From Nocardia uniformis NBRC 13702 (GTDB taxonomy: Bacteria > Actinomycetota > Actinomycetes > Mycobacteriales > Mycobacteriaceae), in the NCBI RefSeq assembly GCF_001613345.1, contig NZ_BDCE01000039.1, forward strand, positions 59,804-123,803: a stretch of DNA of 64,000 nt, in the 5' to 3' direction. The translations under genes and the position numbers were made by a program. Positions 1 to 8,307 of the stretch are shown piece by piece. Every line of letters starts with the position of its first letter. Positions within the stretch are counted from its first letter, which is position 1. The notes below the pieces were generated by a model that searched no databases, had not been told where the DNA came from, and was given only the letters and a program-made list of their open reading frames with translations.

Positions 1-138
1 CTGGGAACGGCGGTCGCCCATGCCGCCAAACACGCCTTCCTGACCGGCATGCATGTCACGGCCGCCATTGCCGCGGGGGCCGCGCTGGTGCTGGCCGTGC
101 TCGCGGTTTCGCGGCTGCGGAATATTCCGCCCGGCTAG
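1..138 (+). CDS. MFS efflux permease, C-terminal fragment
   Basis: Only the last 45 codons are inside the window: the frame is open from base 1 to a TAG at 136-138. They encode one hydrophobic Ala/Val/Leu-rich helix followed by a short tail (RLRNIPPG), which is how DHA2-type (EmrB/QacA) proton-driven drug exporters usually end. The gene ends 3 bp from the stop of the convergent TetR gene, a common efflux-pump/repressor arrangement. The assignment rests on hydrophobic pattern and context only, because the substrate-binding part is off the window. Confidence 0.5.
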   Translation: MGTAVAHAAKHAFLTGMHVTAAIAAGAALVLAVLAVSRLRNIPPG

Positions 139-141
139 CGA

Positions 142-714
142 TTACCTCCCGGCGAGCGCTTTCACGGCAAGCGCGAAATCGTTACCGTCCATCAGGTCAC
201 CGGTGGGGGCGATCAGCGACAGCACCGCGATCCCTTGGAACACCCCGAAATACAATTTCGCCACCGCCTTCGCCTCGGCCTCCGACAGCTCCGGATACAC
301 CTCACTCACGGTGGTGGCGAGATCGACGTGCGCCCGGTCCACGGTCTCGGCCATGAACTGTTGCGATTCCTCCGAACGCGCGATGCGCACGGCGTTTTCG
401 AAGCTCAGCAGTATTTCGTCGCGGTGCCGCAGCACGGCATCGACCATGCCGTCCCAGCTGAAAGGTGCCGATTCCGCGAGCGACCGCCCCTCCCCCGCGG
501 TCCTGATCGCGGCTTCGAAGGCGTCACCGACGCTGGTGCCCATGGTTTCGGTGAGCGCCTCGGTGATCAGGCGGTCCTTGGAGCCGAAGTGATAGCCGAT
601 GGCCGCGAGGCTCACCCCCGCGGCCGAGGCGATATCGCGGGCGGTGACCTTGGCCAATCCGCGCTCCAGAATCGCCTTCCGCGCACCTGCCATCAGATCT
701 TCTCGGTTTCCCAT
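142..714 (-). CDS. TetR-family transcriptional repressor
   Basis: 190 aa, normal TetR length. Residues 1-50 form the helix-turn-helix DNA-binding domain (ITARD-like TARDIASAAGVSLAAIGYHF segment, then GSKDRLI), and the rest is a helical ligand-binding domain of no recognised class. The ATG at 714 is the only sensible start. The gene is divergent from the flavin monooxygenase at 818 and convergent with the efflux-pump end at 1-138. The intergenic region carries several AGACA/TGTCT dyads, so autoregulation plus control of the monooxygenase (and possibly the pump) is likely. The ligand is unknown. Confidence 0.85.
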   Translation of the reverse strand: MGNREDLMAGARKAILERGLAKVTARDIASAAGVSLAAIGYHFGSKDRLITEALTETMGTSVGDAFEAAIRTAGEGRSLAESAPFSWDGMVDAVLRHRDEILLSFENAVRIARSEESQQFMAETVDRAHVDLATTVSEVYPELSEAEAKAVAKLYFGVFQGIAVLSLIAPTGDLMDGNDFALAVKALAGR

Positions 715-734
715 ACCGCCAATCTACCAGCGTC

Positions 735-796
735 TTAGACATTTGTTCTAGACATACGTATCAAAGTCTGTTAGACATATGTCTTAGACAAACGTT
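735..796. promoter_or_regulatory. Divergent promoter with AGACA/TGTCT operator dyads
   Basis: The region between the TetR gene and the monooxygenase has a perfect 12-bp palindrome AGACATATGTCT at 773-784. An imperfect copy, AGACATTTGTTCT, lies at 737-749, and TAGACA half-sites occur at 749-754 and 786-790. This is the expected arrangement for a dimeric TetR repressor acting on both promoters. Binding by the adjacent TetR is inferred. Confidence 0.6.
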
Positions 797-817
797 CTTC
801 ACCGAGGGAGTCACCTG

Positions 818-2029
818 ATGAGCACCACGACGCCGAATCTCCGGATCCTGATCAGCGGCGGCGGCATCGCCGGTAATGCCGTTGCCCTGCAACTGCTTCG
901 CGCCGGAGTCAGCACCACCGTGGTGGAGCGCTCCCCCGCACCGCGCCCCGGCGGACAGGCGGTGGACCTGCGCGGACCCAGCCGCGAAATCGCCGAGCGC
1001 ATGGGACTGATGGCCGGCATCCGCAAATACCAGCTGCATGAGGAAGGTATGGCTCTCGTCAACCGCAAGGGTGACACCCTCTACCGGATGCCCGCCGATA
1101 TGTTCGACGGTAAGGGCCCCGTGGCCGAGATCGAGATATCGCGCGGTGATCTGAACCAGGTGCTGCTGACCGAGATCGCCAATGTCGGAGGCGAACTCGA
1201 CTACCGCTACGGCGAGTGGGTATCGGCGCTCACGCAGGACGACAGCGGGGTCGAGGTCACCTTCGCCTCCGGTGTGACCGAACGTTTCGACCTGGTGGTC
1301 GGTGCGGACGGCGTGCACTCGGCCACCCGCAGGCTCGCCTTCGGCCCGGAGGAGGAATTCACCACCTATCTGGGCGGGTACATGTCCTTCTTCACCCTGC
1401 CGACACCGGCGGGAGTGGAACCGAACTGGATGACCACGCATGCCATCCCGAATGCCTCGGTCGGCATTCGTCCGGACGCCGACCCGTCCACCTGCAAGGC
1501 CATCATTACGCTGCGGACCGAGGTGAACCCGGCACTGCGTCGCGATGTGGCGGCGCAGCAGCGGCTCATTCGCGCCATGCTGGCCGATGCGGGCTGGCTG
1601 GCTCCGACCGTGCTGGCGGCCATGCCCGATTCGACCGACTTCTACTTCGACGAGCTCGATCGCGTGGATATGCCGAGCCTGTCGGCCGGTCGGGTCACGC
1701 TGCTGGGCGACGCCGGTTTCTGCGGATCGCCGATGACCGGTATGGGTACCGCCATGGCGATTGTCGGCGCGTATATCCTCGCCGGTGAAATCGCCGCCAC
1801 CCCCGGCGATCTCGCCGGAGCGCTGGCGCGATACGAGGCGGCGGTGACGCCGTTCCTCGATTCGGCCAAGGAGCTGCCGGGCGGCGGACTCTCGATGATG
1901 CTGCCGAAGAGCGAGTTCGGCCTGCGGGCGGCCCAGACCGTGGGCAAGCTCATGACAACGCGGCTCTTCCGCCCGGTCGTGATGAAGATGGTGAGTAAGA
2001 CCGATGACTACGAGGTGCCGTCCTACTGA
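818..2029 (+). CDS. FAD-dependent aromatic monooxygenase (TetX/PHBH family)
   Basis: 403 aa flavoprotein hydroxylase that inserts one oxygen from O2 using NAD(P)H. It has an N-terminal Rossmann GGGIAGNAVA motif (residues about 12-21), the mid-protein GADGVHSATR motif that contacts FAD and NAD(P)H, and the C-terminal GDAGFCGSPMTGMGTAMA motif that binds the FAD ribityl/phosphate. The length is full for the family. A GGGAG ribosome site precedes the ATG. It lies under the divergent TetR operator, so it is probably induced by the TetR ligand. TetX-like enzymes inactivate drugs, but many relatives are catabolic and the substrate cannot be told from sequence. Confidence 0.85.
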   Translation: MSTTTPNLRILISGGGIAGNAVALQLLRAGVSTTVVERSPAPRPGGQAVDLRGPSREIAERMGLMAGIRKYQLHEEGMALVNRKGDTLYRMPADMFDGKGPVAEIEISRGDLNQVLLTEIANVGGELDYRYGEWVSALTQDDSGVEVTFASGVTERFDLVVGADGVHSATRRLAFGPEEEFTTYLGGYMSFFTLPTPAGVEPNWMTTHAIPNASVGIRPDADPSTCKAIITLRTEVNPALRRDVAAQQRLIRAMLADAGWLAPTVLAAMPDSTDFYFDELDRVDMPSLSAGRVTLLGDAGFCGSPMTGMGTAMAIVGAYILAGEIAATPGDLAGALARYEAAVTPFLDSAKELPGGGLSMMLPKSEFGLRAAQTVGKLMTTRLFRPVVMKMVSKTDDYEVPSY

Positions 2030-2048
2030 GCCGGACTAGGCTCGGACC

Positions 2049-3092
2049 GTGCGGCAGAAGATCATCATGGACGTCGATACCGGTATCGATGACTCGCTGG
2101 CCCTGCTCTATCTCCTCGCCTCCCCCGAGGCCGAGATCATCGGCATCGCCGCCACCGCGGGCAATGTGCCCGCGGCACAGGTGGCGGCCAACACCCTGGC
2201 CTGGCTGGATGTGTGCCGGGTCGGGGATATCGAAGTGGCACTGGGTGCGGCGGAACCCTTGGCGATTCCGCTGCGCACCACCGAGGACACCCATGGGCCG
2301 CAGGGTGTGGGGTACGCGGAACTGCCCTTGTCGGAGCGATCCGTTTCCTCGCGGTCAGCAGCACAGCTGTGGGTTGATCTGGCACGGGCCCATCCCGGCG
2401 AGATAATCGGTCTGTGCACCGGGCCGCTCACCAATCTGGCGCTGGCGCTGCGACTGGAACCCGCGCTGCCACAACTGCTCCAGCGGCTGGTGATCATGGG
2501 CGGGGCGTTCAATCACCCGGGGAATACGACACCCACCAATGAGTGGAACGTGCACGTCGATCCGGAGGCCGCCAAGGAGGTGTTCGACGCCTTTTCCGCC
2601 GCACCCCCGCGGCGGCGGCCCATCGTCTGCGCGTTGGACATTACCGAGACGATCGAGATGCGGCCGAAACACCTGGTACTGCTGGGCGAGCGGGCAGGCA
2701 GTACGCCGGTGGAGACCGTGACCGAGAGCGATCCGCCGCAGGCGCGATCGGCGGCGAGCAATCCGATCATTCGCTACTTCACCGATGCGGTGCGGTTCTA
2801 CTTCGACTTCCACCGCCTGTACGACCAGGGGTATCTGGCGCATATGCACGATCCGTTCGCCGCGGCGGTCGCTCTGGATCCGCGACTGGCCGTCACCCGA
2901 CCCGCCACAGTCGATGTTGAACTGGTCGGTAGCATCACTCGGGCAACCACCGTCGCCGACTGGACCGGAATGTGGGGCCGCGATCCCAACGCCGACATTG
3001 TGATCGGCACGGATCCGGACCAGTTCTTCGATCGCCTCATTACGCGAGTCGGCGACTATGCCCGCGCGGTCTACCCGCCTCAGCACGAATAA
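2049..3092 (+). CDS. Inosine-uridine-preferring nucleoside hydrolase
   Basis: 347 aa. It opens with MDVDTGIDDSLAL (GTG start, residues 7-19), the Asp cluster that binds catalytic Ca2+ in nucleoside N-ribohydrolases. Further family elements are GPLTNLALAL, the VIMGGAF strand and the NEWNVHVDPEAA loop with its conserved Asn/Asp. The enzyme hydrolyses the N-glycosidic bond of ribonucleosides to base plus ribose in salvage or catabolism. It sits 19 bp after the monooxygenase and 9 bp before the amidohydrolase, so co-transcription is likely. The preferred nucleoside is not deducible. Confidence 0.9.
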   Translation: MRQKIIMDVDTGIDDSLALLYLLASPEAEIIGIAATAGNVPAAQVAANTLAWLDVCRVGDIEVALGAAEPLAIPLRTTEDTHGPQGVGYAELPLSERSVSSRSAAQLWVDLARAHPGEIIGLCTGPLTNLALALRLEPALPQLLQRLVIMGGAFNHPGNTTPTNEWNVHVDPEAAKEVFDAFSAAPPRRRPIVCALDITETIEMRPKHLVLLGERAGSTPVETVTESDPPQARSAASNPIIRYFTDAVRFYFDFHRLYDQGYLAHMHDPFAAAVALDPRLAVTRPATVDVELVGSITRATTVADWTGMWGRDPNADIVIGTDPDQFFDRLITRVGDYARAVYPPQHE

Positions 3093-3101
3093 GGAGCCCC
3101 G

Positions 3102-3989
3102 GTGACCGGCGGAACCGAGAACGACTACATCGCCGAGTTCCGGGCTCGGCTCGGGCTGCCCGCCATTATCGATATCCATACTCATTTCATGCCCGAGCAG
3201 GTCATGCGCAAGGTGTGGGCGTACTTCGACTCGGCCGGGCCGCTCACCGCGGGCCGCACCTGGCCCATCACCTACCGCGACGAGGAACAGGTGCGCCTGA
3301 AGACATTGCGCGGGTTCGGCGTTCGTGCCTTCACCTCGCTCGTCTATCCGCACAAGCCGGAGATGGCGGCCTGGCTCAACGAGTGGACCGCGGACTTCGC
3401 CTCCCGCACGCCCGACTGCCTGCACACGGCGACCTTCTACCCCGAGCGCCATGCCGCCGGTTACGTCGAGGCGGCCATCGAGGCCGGGGCGCGCATCTTC
3501 AAGGTGCACGTGCAGGTCGGCCATTTCGATCCCGGCGATCCCCTGCTGAACGGCGTCTGGGATCTGTTGCAGGAAACCGGGATTCCGATCCTCATCCACT
3601 GCGGATCCGGTCCCGCCGCCGGTGAGTACACCGGTCCCGAGCCGATTGTCGATCTGCTGCGCCGGTTTCCACGCCTGCGGCTGATCATCGCCCACATGGG
3701 CGCTCCGGAATACACCGAATTCCTCGATATCGCCCAGCGATTCGAGAGTGTCCACTTCGACACCACCATGAACTTCACCGACTTCTTCGAAGCCGCGGAC
3801 CCCTTCCCACCCGGTGAACGCGCGCGGTTGCGGGACTTCTCCGACCGGATCATGTTCGGCAGCGACTTCCCGAATATCCCGTACACCTACAGTCACGCGC
3901 TGTCCGCGCTGGAGCGTCTCGAACTCGGTGACGATTGGCTGCGCAAGGTGTGCCACGACAACGCGGCCCGATTGTTCGATCTGAGCTAG
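3102..3989 (+). CDS. Metal-dependent amidohydrolase (amidohydrolase_2 family)
   Basis: 295 aa TIM-barrel hydrolase. The metal ligands are visible in order: DIHTHF near residue 22, LIHCG in mid-protein, IIAHMG further on, and MFGSDFP near the C terminus carrying the late catalytic Asp. The start is a GTG with AAGGAG overlapping the stop of the nucleoside hydrolase, so the two are translationally close. Related proteins act as decarboxylases or lactone/amide hydrolases. Pairing with a nucleoside hydrolase hints at further breakdown of a nucleoside or base, but this is inference. The last 4 bases overlap the convergent ArsR-GNAT gene. Confidence 0.8.
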   Translation: MTGGTENDYIAEFRARLGLPAIIDIHTHFMPEQVMRKVWAYFDSAGPLTAGRTWPITYRDEEQVRLKTLRGFGVRAFTSLVYPHKPEMAAWLNEWTADFASRTPDCLHTATFYPERHAAGYVEAAIEAGARIFKVHVQVGHFDPGDPLLNGVWDLLQETGIPILIHCGSGPAAGEYTGPEPIVDLLRRFPRLRLIIAHMGAPEYTEFLDIAQRFESVHFDTTMNFTDFFEAADPFPPGERARLRDFSDRIMFGSDFPNIPYTYSHALSALERLELGDDWLRKVCHDNAARLFDLS

Positions 3990-4849
3990 TCGGCGACCGC
4001 GCTGCGGCGTTCGAGGATGACCGTGTCACGCCAGACGCCGTCGAGCTGGGCGATGCGTTCGCGGACCCCCAGGGTGCGGAATCCGGCCTGGTGGTGCAGG
4101 GCGATACTGACGCGGTTCTCCGGGAAGATCGAGGTTTGCAGGGTCCACAGCCCGGCCTGATCGGCCGCGATGACCGTGGTGCGGAGCAGGGCTTTGCCGA
4201 CGCCGCGGCCGCGCATCCCGTCGGCGACATAGACCGAGGTTTCGGCGACACCGCGATAGCAGTCACGGGTCGAGGCCGCGGAGAGGGCTGCCCAACCGAC
4301 GACTTCGCCATCGATTTCGGCGACCCACCGATGGTCGGGTAGCCACTGGGCATCGAGTTCCTCGCGGGTGGGGACCTCGGTGGCGAAAGTGGCGTTGCGC
4401 GTGGCGATTCCCTCGCCGTAGATGCGGCGGACCGCCTCCCAGTCCGCAGCGGTCGGAGCGCGGACGGATACGTCGGCCGGAACGTCGTCGGGGCAGCACG
4501 GCTGTGGCGGCAGCACACCCATCACCGCGTCCGCGGCATGCGGCAGGCCGGTGCAACAGGCGGGATTGACCGCGACAACGGTGCTGGTGCGGTCCTTGTG
4601 GACATTGACGAAACCGACCTCGGCCAGTTTACGAACGTGATGGGAGACCGTGGGCTGTCCGATACCGAGTGCTTCGGCGAGTTCGCCGACGGTGATACCG
4701 GTGGGGCGGGTGGCGACGTGGTGCAGCAGGCGGACCCGGGTCGGGTCGGCCAGGCAGGCGAACCAGCCCGCGTAGGTGGTGGCATCGGCGACGGGCAGCG
4801 CGTCGACGCGGGGGTCGGTGCGTACGACCGGCATGTCCAGCGATGTCAT
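3986..4849 (-). CDS. ArsR-type regulator fused to GNAT acetyltransferase
   Basis: 287 aa two-domain protein. Residues about 15-105 are a winged-helix ArsR repressor (LADPTRVRLLHHV, then GIGQPTVSHHVRKL), ending in a CCTGLPHAAD segment whose vicinal Cys pair resembles arsenite-binding ArsRs. A CPDD linker follows. Residues about 125-285 are a GNAT acetyltransferase of the phosphinothricin/ArsN type (TRNATFATEVPT, the acetyl-CoA loop GMRGRGVGKALL, and IFPENRVSIALHHQAGF). I place the start at the ATG at 4849, not the in-frame ATG at 4888, because the latter lies inside an operator dyad and has no ribosome site. It is divergent from the flavoprotein/MFS pair it probably represses. Confidence 0.8.
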   Translation of the reverse strand: MTSLDMPVVRTDPRVDALPVADATTYAGWFACLADPTRVRLLHHVATRPTGITVGELAEALGIGQPTVSHHVRKLAEVGFVNVHKDRTSTVVAVNPACCTGLPHAADAVMGVLPPQPCCPDDVPADVSVRAPTAADWEAVRRIYGEGIATRNATFATEVPTREELDAQWLPDHRWVAEIDGEVVGWAALSAASTRDCYRGVAETSVYVADGMRGRGVGKALLRTTVIAADQAGLWTLQTSIFPENRVSIALHHQAGFRTLGVRERIAQLDGVWRDTVILERRSAVAD

Positions 4850-4860
4850 GACCCCACTAT

Positions 4861-4935
4861 ATCGATTCACATCGATGGTTGCGTTCATCGACGCTCGTCG
4901 ATACAGTTCATGGCAATTAATCGATGAGCATCGAT
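4861..4935. promoter_or_regulatory. Three ArsR-type operator dyads in divergent promoter
   Basis: There are three ATCGA-based inverted repeats: ATCGAT-4-ATCGAT at 4861-4876, ATCGACG-CT-CGTCGAT at 4887-4902 (perfect 7-2-7) and ATCGATG-AG-CATCGAT at 4920-4935 (perfect 7-2-7). The last lies just upstream of an AAAGGA ribosome site and the ATG at 4950. Spacing and sequence suit a winged-helix ArsR dimer, so the fusion protein encoded at 3986-4849 is the likely ligand-released repressor of both directions. Confidence 0.7.
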
Positions 4936-4949
4936 GAAAGGATTCTCTG

Positions 4950-6284
4950 ATGAACGAACTGCCTGTGGTCGTGGTGGGTGCCGGGCCGATCGGACTGGCG
5001 GCGGCAGCCGAACTGCGTGAGCGCGGGTTGGCACCGTTGGTATTCGAACGCGGCCAGACCGCCGGTGCGGCGGTGGCCGAATGGAATCATGTGCGGTTGT
5101 TCTCCCGATGGGGTGAGCTGGTCGCACCGGCCGCCCGTCGCCTGCTGGACGGCACCGGATGGTCCGCGCCGCCCGCGGATTCGTATCCGACCGGACGCGA
5201 GTGGGCCGACGAGTATCTGGTACCGCTGGCGAAGTCCCTCGGCGAGGACGTCGTTCGCGTCGGTGTCGAGGTCGTCGGGATAGCGCGACGGGGCCGCGAT
5301 CGAGTCGTCGACGCCGGACGCGACAGCGAGCCGCTGTCGGTCCACCTGCGGCACACCGACGGTCGCGAGGAACGCGTCCTGGCGCGCGCCGTGGTCGATG
5401 CTTCCGGGACCTGGGGCGGCCCGAACCCGCTCGGCGGCGAAGGGCTGCCCGCACTCGGGGAAATTCCCGCGGCCCAGGTGATCTCATACCGCGTGCCGGA
5501 TCTCGAGGACGAGCGGGTGCGGGCCCGCTATGCCGGTGCGCACACGGTCATCGCGGGCAGCGGGCACTCGGCGTTGACCGCGCTCATCGTGCTGGCCGAG
5601 CTGGCCGAGCAGGCCCCCGGCACCCGCATTTCCTGGGTACTGCGCCGCGGCGAGGTCGGTAATACCTTCGGTGGCGGCGCCTCCGACGAACTGCCCGCAC
5701 GTGGCGCCCTGGGGCTGCGCGCCAAGCAGGCCGTCGATGCCGGATTGCTCACGGTGGTCACCGGATTCCGCACCGCCGCGGTCGAACCCGGCGACAATGG
5801 ACAGGTGGTGCTGGTTTCCGAGGCAGGTGAGCGGCTGGCGGGAGTCGATCACGTGGTGGCGCTGACCGGATTCCGTCCGGAATTGGCGTGGCTGTCGGAG
5901 ATCCGGCTCGGCCTCGATCCGGTCCTGCAGGCCCCGATCGGGTTGGCACCTTTGATCGATCCGAATGTGCACTCCTGTGGGACGGTGTATCCGCATGGGG
6001 TGAAAGAGCTTACGCATCCGGAGCCGGGGTTCTATCTCGCCGGAATGAAGAGTTACGGCCGCGCGCCGACATTTCTGGCGCTGACCGGGTATGAGCAGGT
6101 GCGCAGTATCGCGGCCGAATTGGCCGGTGATCATGAGTCCGCGGCCCGGGTCGAGCTGACCTTGCCCGAGACCGGGGTGTGCGGTGGTGCCGGGAACTTC
6201 GATGATCCCGAGGCCGCGGCGGGCGATGGCGGGTGTTGCGCCGCCCCGGCACTGATCACGGTCGGTGCGGCGCGGGACAACTGA
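4950..6284 (+). CDS. FAD/NAD(P)-dependent oxidoreductase (flavin monooxygenase-like)
   Basis: 444 aa. N-terminal dinucleotide fold VVGAGPIGLAAAAEL (residues 7-21), a second nucleotide-binding segment IAGSGHSALTALIVL near residue 198, and the ATG-type motif VVALTGFRPE near 308. The C terminus (residues about 395-435) has scattered Cys (GVCGG, GGCCAAP) that could bind a soft metal or metalloid. It is divergent from the ArsR-GNAT fusion and 7 bp ahead of the MFS gene. ArsO-type flavoproteins are found in arsenic loci, and that is the best guess here, but the reaction is unproven. Confidence 0.7.
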   Translation: MNELPVVVVGAGPIGLAAAAELRERGLAPLVFERGQTAGAAVAEWNHVRLFSRWGELVAPAARRLLDGTGWSAPPADSYPTGREWADEYLVPLAKSLGEDVVRVGVEVVGIARRGRDRVVDAGRDSEPLSVHLRHTDGREERVLARAVVDASGTWGGPNPLGGEGLPALGEIPAAQVISYRVPDLEDERVRARYAGAHTVIAGSGHSALTALIVLAELAEQAPGTRISWVLRRGEVGNTFGGGASDELPARGALGLRAKQAVDAGLLTVVTGFRTAAVEPGDNGQVVLVSEAGERLAGVDHVVALTGFRPELAWLSEIRLGLDPVLQAPIGLAPLIDPNVHSCGTVYPHGVKELTHPEPGFYLAGMKSYGRAPTFLALTGYEQVRSIAAELAGDHESAARVELTLPETGVCGGAGNFDDPEAAAGDGGCCAAPALITVGAARDN

Positions 6285-6291
6285 TCCTTCG

Positions 6292-7686
6292 ATGTCCGAC
6301 CTCGACATCGATTCGCGGACCGGCACTCTCCCCCGTGCCGGTCTGCGGCGGGTATTGGCGGTGCTGTGCCTGACCGAGATCACCAGCTGGGGCATTCTCT
6401 TCTACGCGTTCCCCGTGCTGGCGGTGTCGATCACCCGCGATACCGGCTGGTCCATGCCGATGATCACTGCGGCGTTCTCGCTCGGCCAGCTCGCCGCCGC
6501 GTTCACGGGGATACCGGTCGGCCGCACGCTGGACCGCATCGGACCTCGTGCCGTGATGACCTCCGGTTCGGTGCTCGCCGTCGCCGCACTGCTGGTGATA
6601 GCGCTGGCACCGAATCTCGGTGTGTTCTACGCGGGTTGGTTCGCCGCGGGGGTGTCCATGGGCGCGGTGCTGTATCCGCCCGCGTTCGCGGCGCTGACGC
6701 GCTGGTGGGGTGAGGATCGGGTGAAAGCCCTGATGGTCCTCACCCTCGCCGGTGGGTTGGCCAGTACGGTGTTCGCGCCGCTGACCGCTGTGCTCGACGA
6801 GCGCACCGATTGGCGCACCGTCTATTTGGTACTCGCCGCGGTTCTCGCGATCGTGACGATCCCCGGGCACTGGTTCGGTTTGGGTGGCCCGTGGCCGCAC
6901 CCGCCGGCCCCGCTCCATGACGGCTTCGACGACCACGCCGCCATCGCGCGCAGCCCCGCCTTCATCGTGCTGGCTATCGCGCTGTGCCTGGGCGCGTTCA
7001 CCACGGCGGCCGGAGTGTTCAATCTCGTTCCGCTGTTGCAGGAACGGGGCTTCTCCCCCACCCTGGCGGCGGTCGCGCTCGGACTGGGCGGTACCGGACA
7101 GGTACTGGGCCGCATCGGCTACCTCCCGCTCTCCGCGCGCAGCACCGTCACCTTCCGCACGGTCGCCGTCCTCGTCGCGACCGTGGCGGCCACCGCGCTG
7201 CTCGGCCTCGCCACCGGCGTGCTGGCATTGATCGCGGTATCGGTCGGCGCGGGACTGGTCCGCGGAATTTTCACCCTGGTCAAGGCCACCGCGGTCACCG
7301 ATCGCTGGGGCGCGACGCATTACGGGCGGCTCAACGGTCTGCTGTGGGCGCCCGTGGTGGTCGTGATGGCGCTCGGCCCCTGGGCGGGCACCGCGCTGTC
7401 GGCGGCGACCGGCAGTTACGCTCGCGCGTATCTGGTCCTCGCCGCCATTTCCCTGGTAGCCGTCCTGGCCGGCAGTGCCGCAGGACGTATCCCACCGGAA
7501 CAGCTCGGTGCCCGCGTCATCCGACGTTCGGGGAGATCAGGCGGGCTGATCACCGTCCGGCTCCGCCTGGTCCGACGGCGTGCCGAACCAGCTGGTGAGG
7601 GCTTCGCGCAGCGCGGGCTCGGCGGTATCGACCGCTTCGTCGATGGTTGCGGCCCAGGCGATGTGGGCGTCCGGGCGGATCAGTAG
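6292..7686 (+). CDS. MFS transporter in ArsR-controlled operon
   Basis: 464 aa with about 12 predicted membrane helices and the MFS loop GRTLDRIGPRAVM between helices 2 and 3. The start is the ATG at 6292, seven bases after the flavoprotein stop. Context implies export of the product of the ArsR-GNAT/flavoprotein pathway. The last 50 or so codons (after about 7537) are hydrophilic, unlike an MFS tail, and overlap the convergent flavin monooxygenase remnant by 150 bp. A TGA lies in another frame at 7547-7549, so a small frameshift may have extended the true end. Confidence 0.8.
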   Translation: MSDLDIDSRTGTLPRAGLRRVLAVLCLTEITSWGILFYAFPVLAVSITRDTGWSMPMITAAFSLGQLAAAFTGIPVGRTLDRIGPRAVMTSGSVLAVAALLVIALAPNLGVFYAGWFAAGVSMGAVLYPPAFAALTRWWGEDRVKALMVLTLAGGLASTVFAPLTAVLDERTDWRTVYLVLAAVLAIVTIPGHWFGLGGPWPHPPAPLHDGFDDHAAIARSPAFIVLAIALCLGAFTTAAGVFNLVPLLQERGFSPTLAAVALGLGGTGQVLGRIGYLPLSARSTVTFRTVAVLVATVAATALLGLATGVLALIAVSVGAGLVRGIFTLVKATAVTDRWGATHYGRLNGLLWAPVVVVMALGPWAGTALSAATGSYARAYLVLAAISLVAVLAGSAAGRIPPEQLGARVIRRSGRSGGLITVRLRLVRRRAEPAGEGFAQRGLGGIDRFVDGCGPGDVGVRADQ

Positions 7687-8307
7687 GGCGTCGGCCGGCC
7701 GGTCATCGGTCTTGGCCGTCCGGATATCGACGCGATCCTGCCAGCCTGCCGCGACCTCCCGCAGGTCCGGACGGTCGGCGAGGACTAGCAGGACCGGCCG
7801 TGCGGAGTGCATGAGTTCGGCGACACTGATGACGCCCTGATCGGTGTGCAGCGTGAGGTCGGGTGCGAAGGTGCCCACCAAGACGTGGTCGGAGCCCGGC
7901 ATCGGATAGCGGATATCGTTGTGGCCGACCAGGTCTCCCATCCGTCGCAGTGCGGGCTCATCGGCCAACAGTTCCTGGAAGACCTGCCGCAACGCGTCGT
8001 CGGCCGCGTCGTGTCCACGCCGCAGGGCCGCCTGGGCACGGGACTGCAGCTGTGCGCGGGTGCCCGCGTAGTGGCGTTCGTCGTGGTAGGTCTCCACCAG
8101 CCCGGTCGGCGCCCAACCGTGGATATCCGCACCCAACTTCCACGCGAGATTGACCGAATCGAGCATGCCGACATTGAGCGCGGTACCGGTAGGCGGCTGC
8201 GCATGCCGCTCCAATACCAGCGACCGCACACCCGCCAGACTCAACTCACCAGCCAGCATCAGGCCCGCCGGGCCCGCCCCCACAATGATCACATCGGTAT
8301 CCAGCAC
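7537..8307 (-). pseudogene. FAD monooxygenase with internal deletion (Rox/PgaE-like)
   Basis: Reading from a GTG at 8307 with a strong GGAGGGGAG ribosome site, the 256-aa product begins DTDVIIVGAGPAGLMLAGEL, the FAD-binding start of rifampicin-monooxygenase-like enzymes. Only about 22 residues after the end of that motif it jumps to TGTALNVGMLDSVNLAWKL, a segment that in full-length enzymes (around 480-540 aa) lies near residue 300 after the GD motif. The substrate domain and the DG motif are missing. The C-terminal thioredoxin-like domain (LRREVAAGW...ALLIRPDAHIAW region) is intact. The reading frame is preserved, so a truncated protein could be made, but it cannot be a normal hydroxylase. 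Confidence 0.75.

Noticed and set aside
2355..3956. 533-codon open frame on the minus strand
   Set aside because: Antisense to the nucleoside hydrolase and amidohydrolase, which have intact catalytic motifs.
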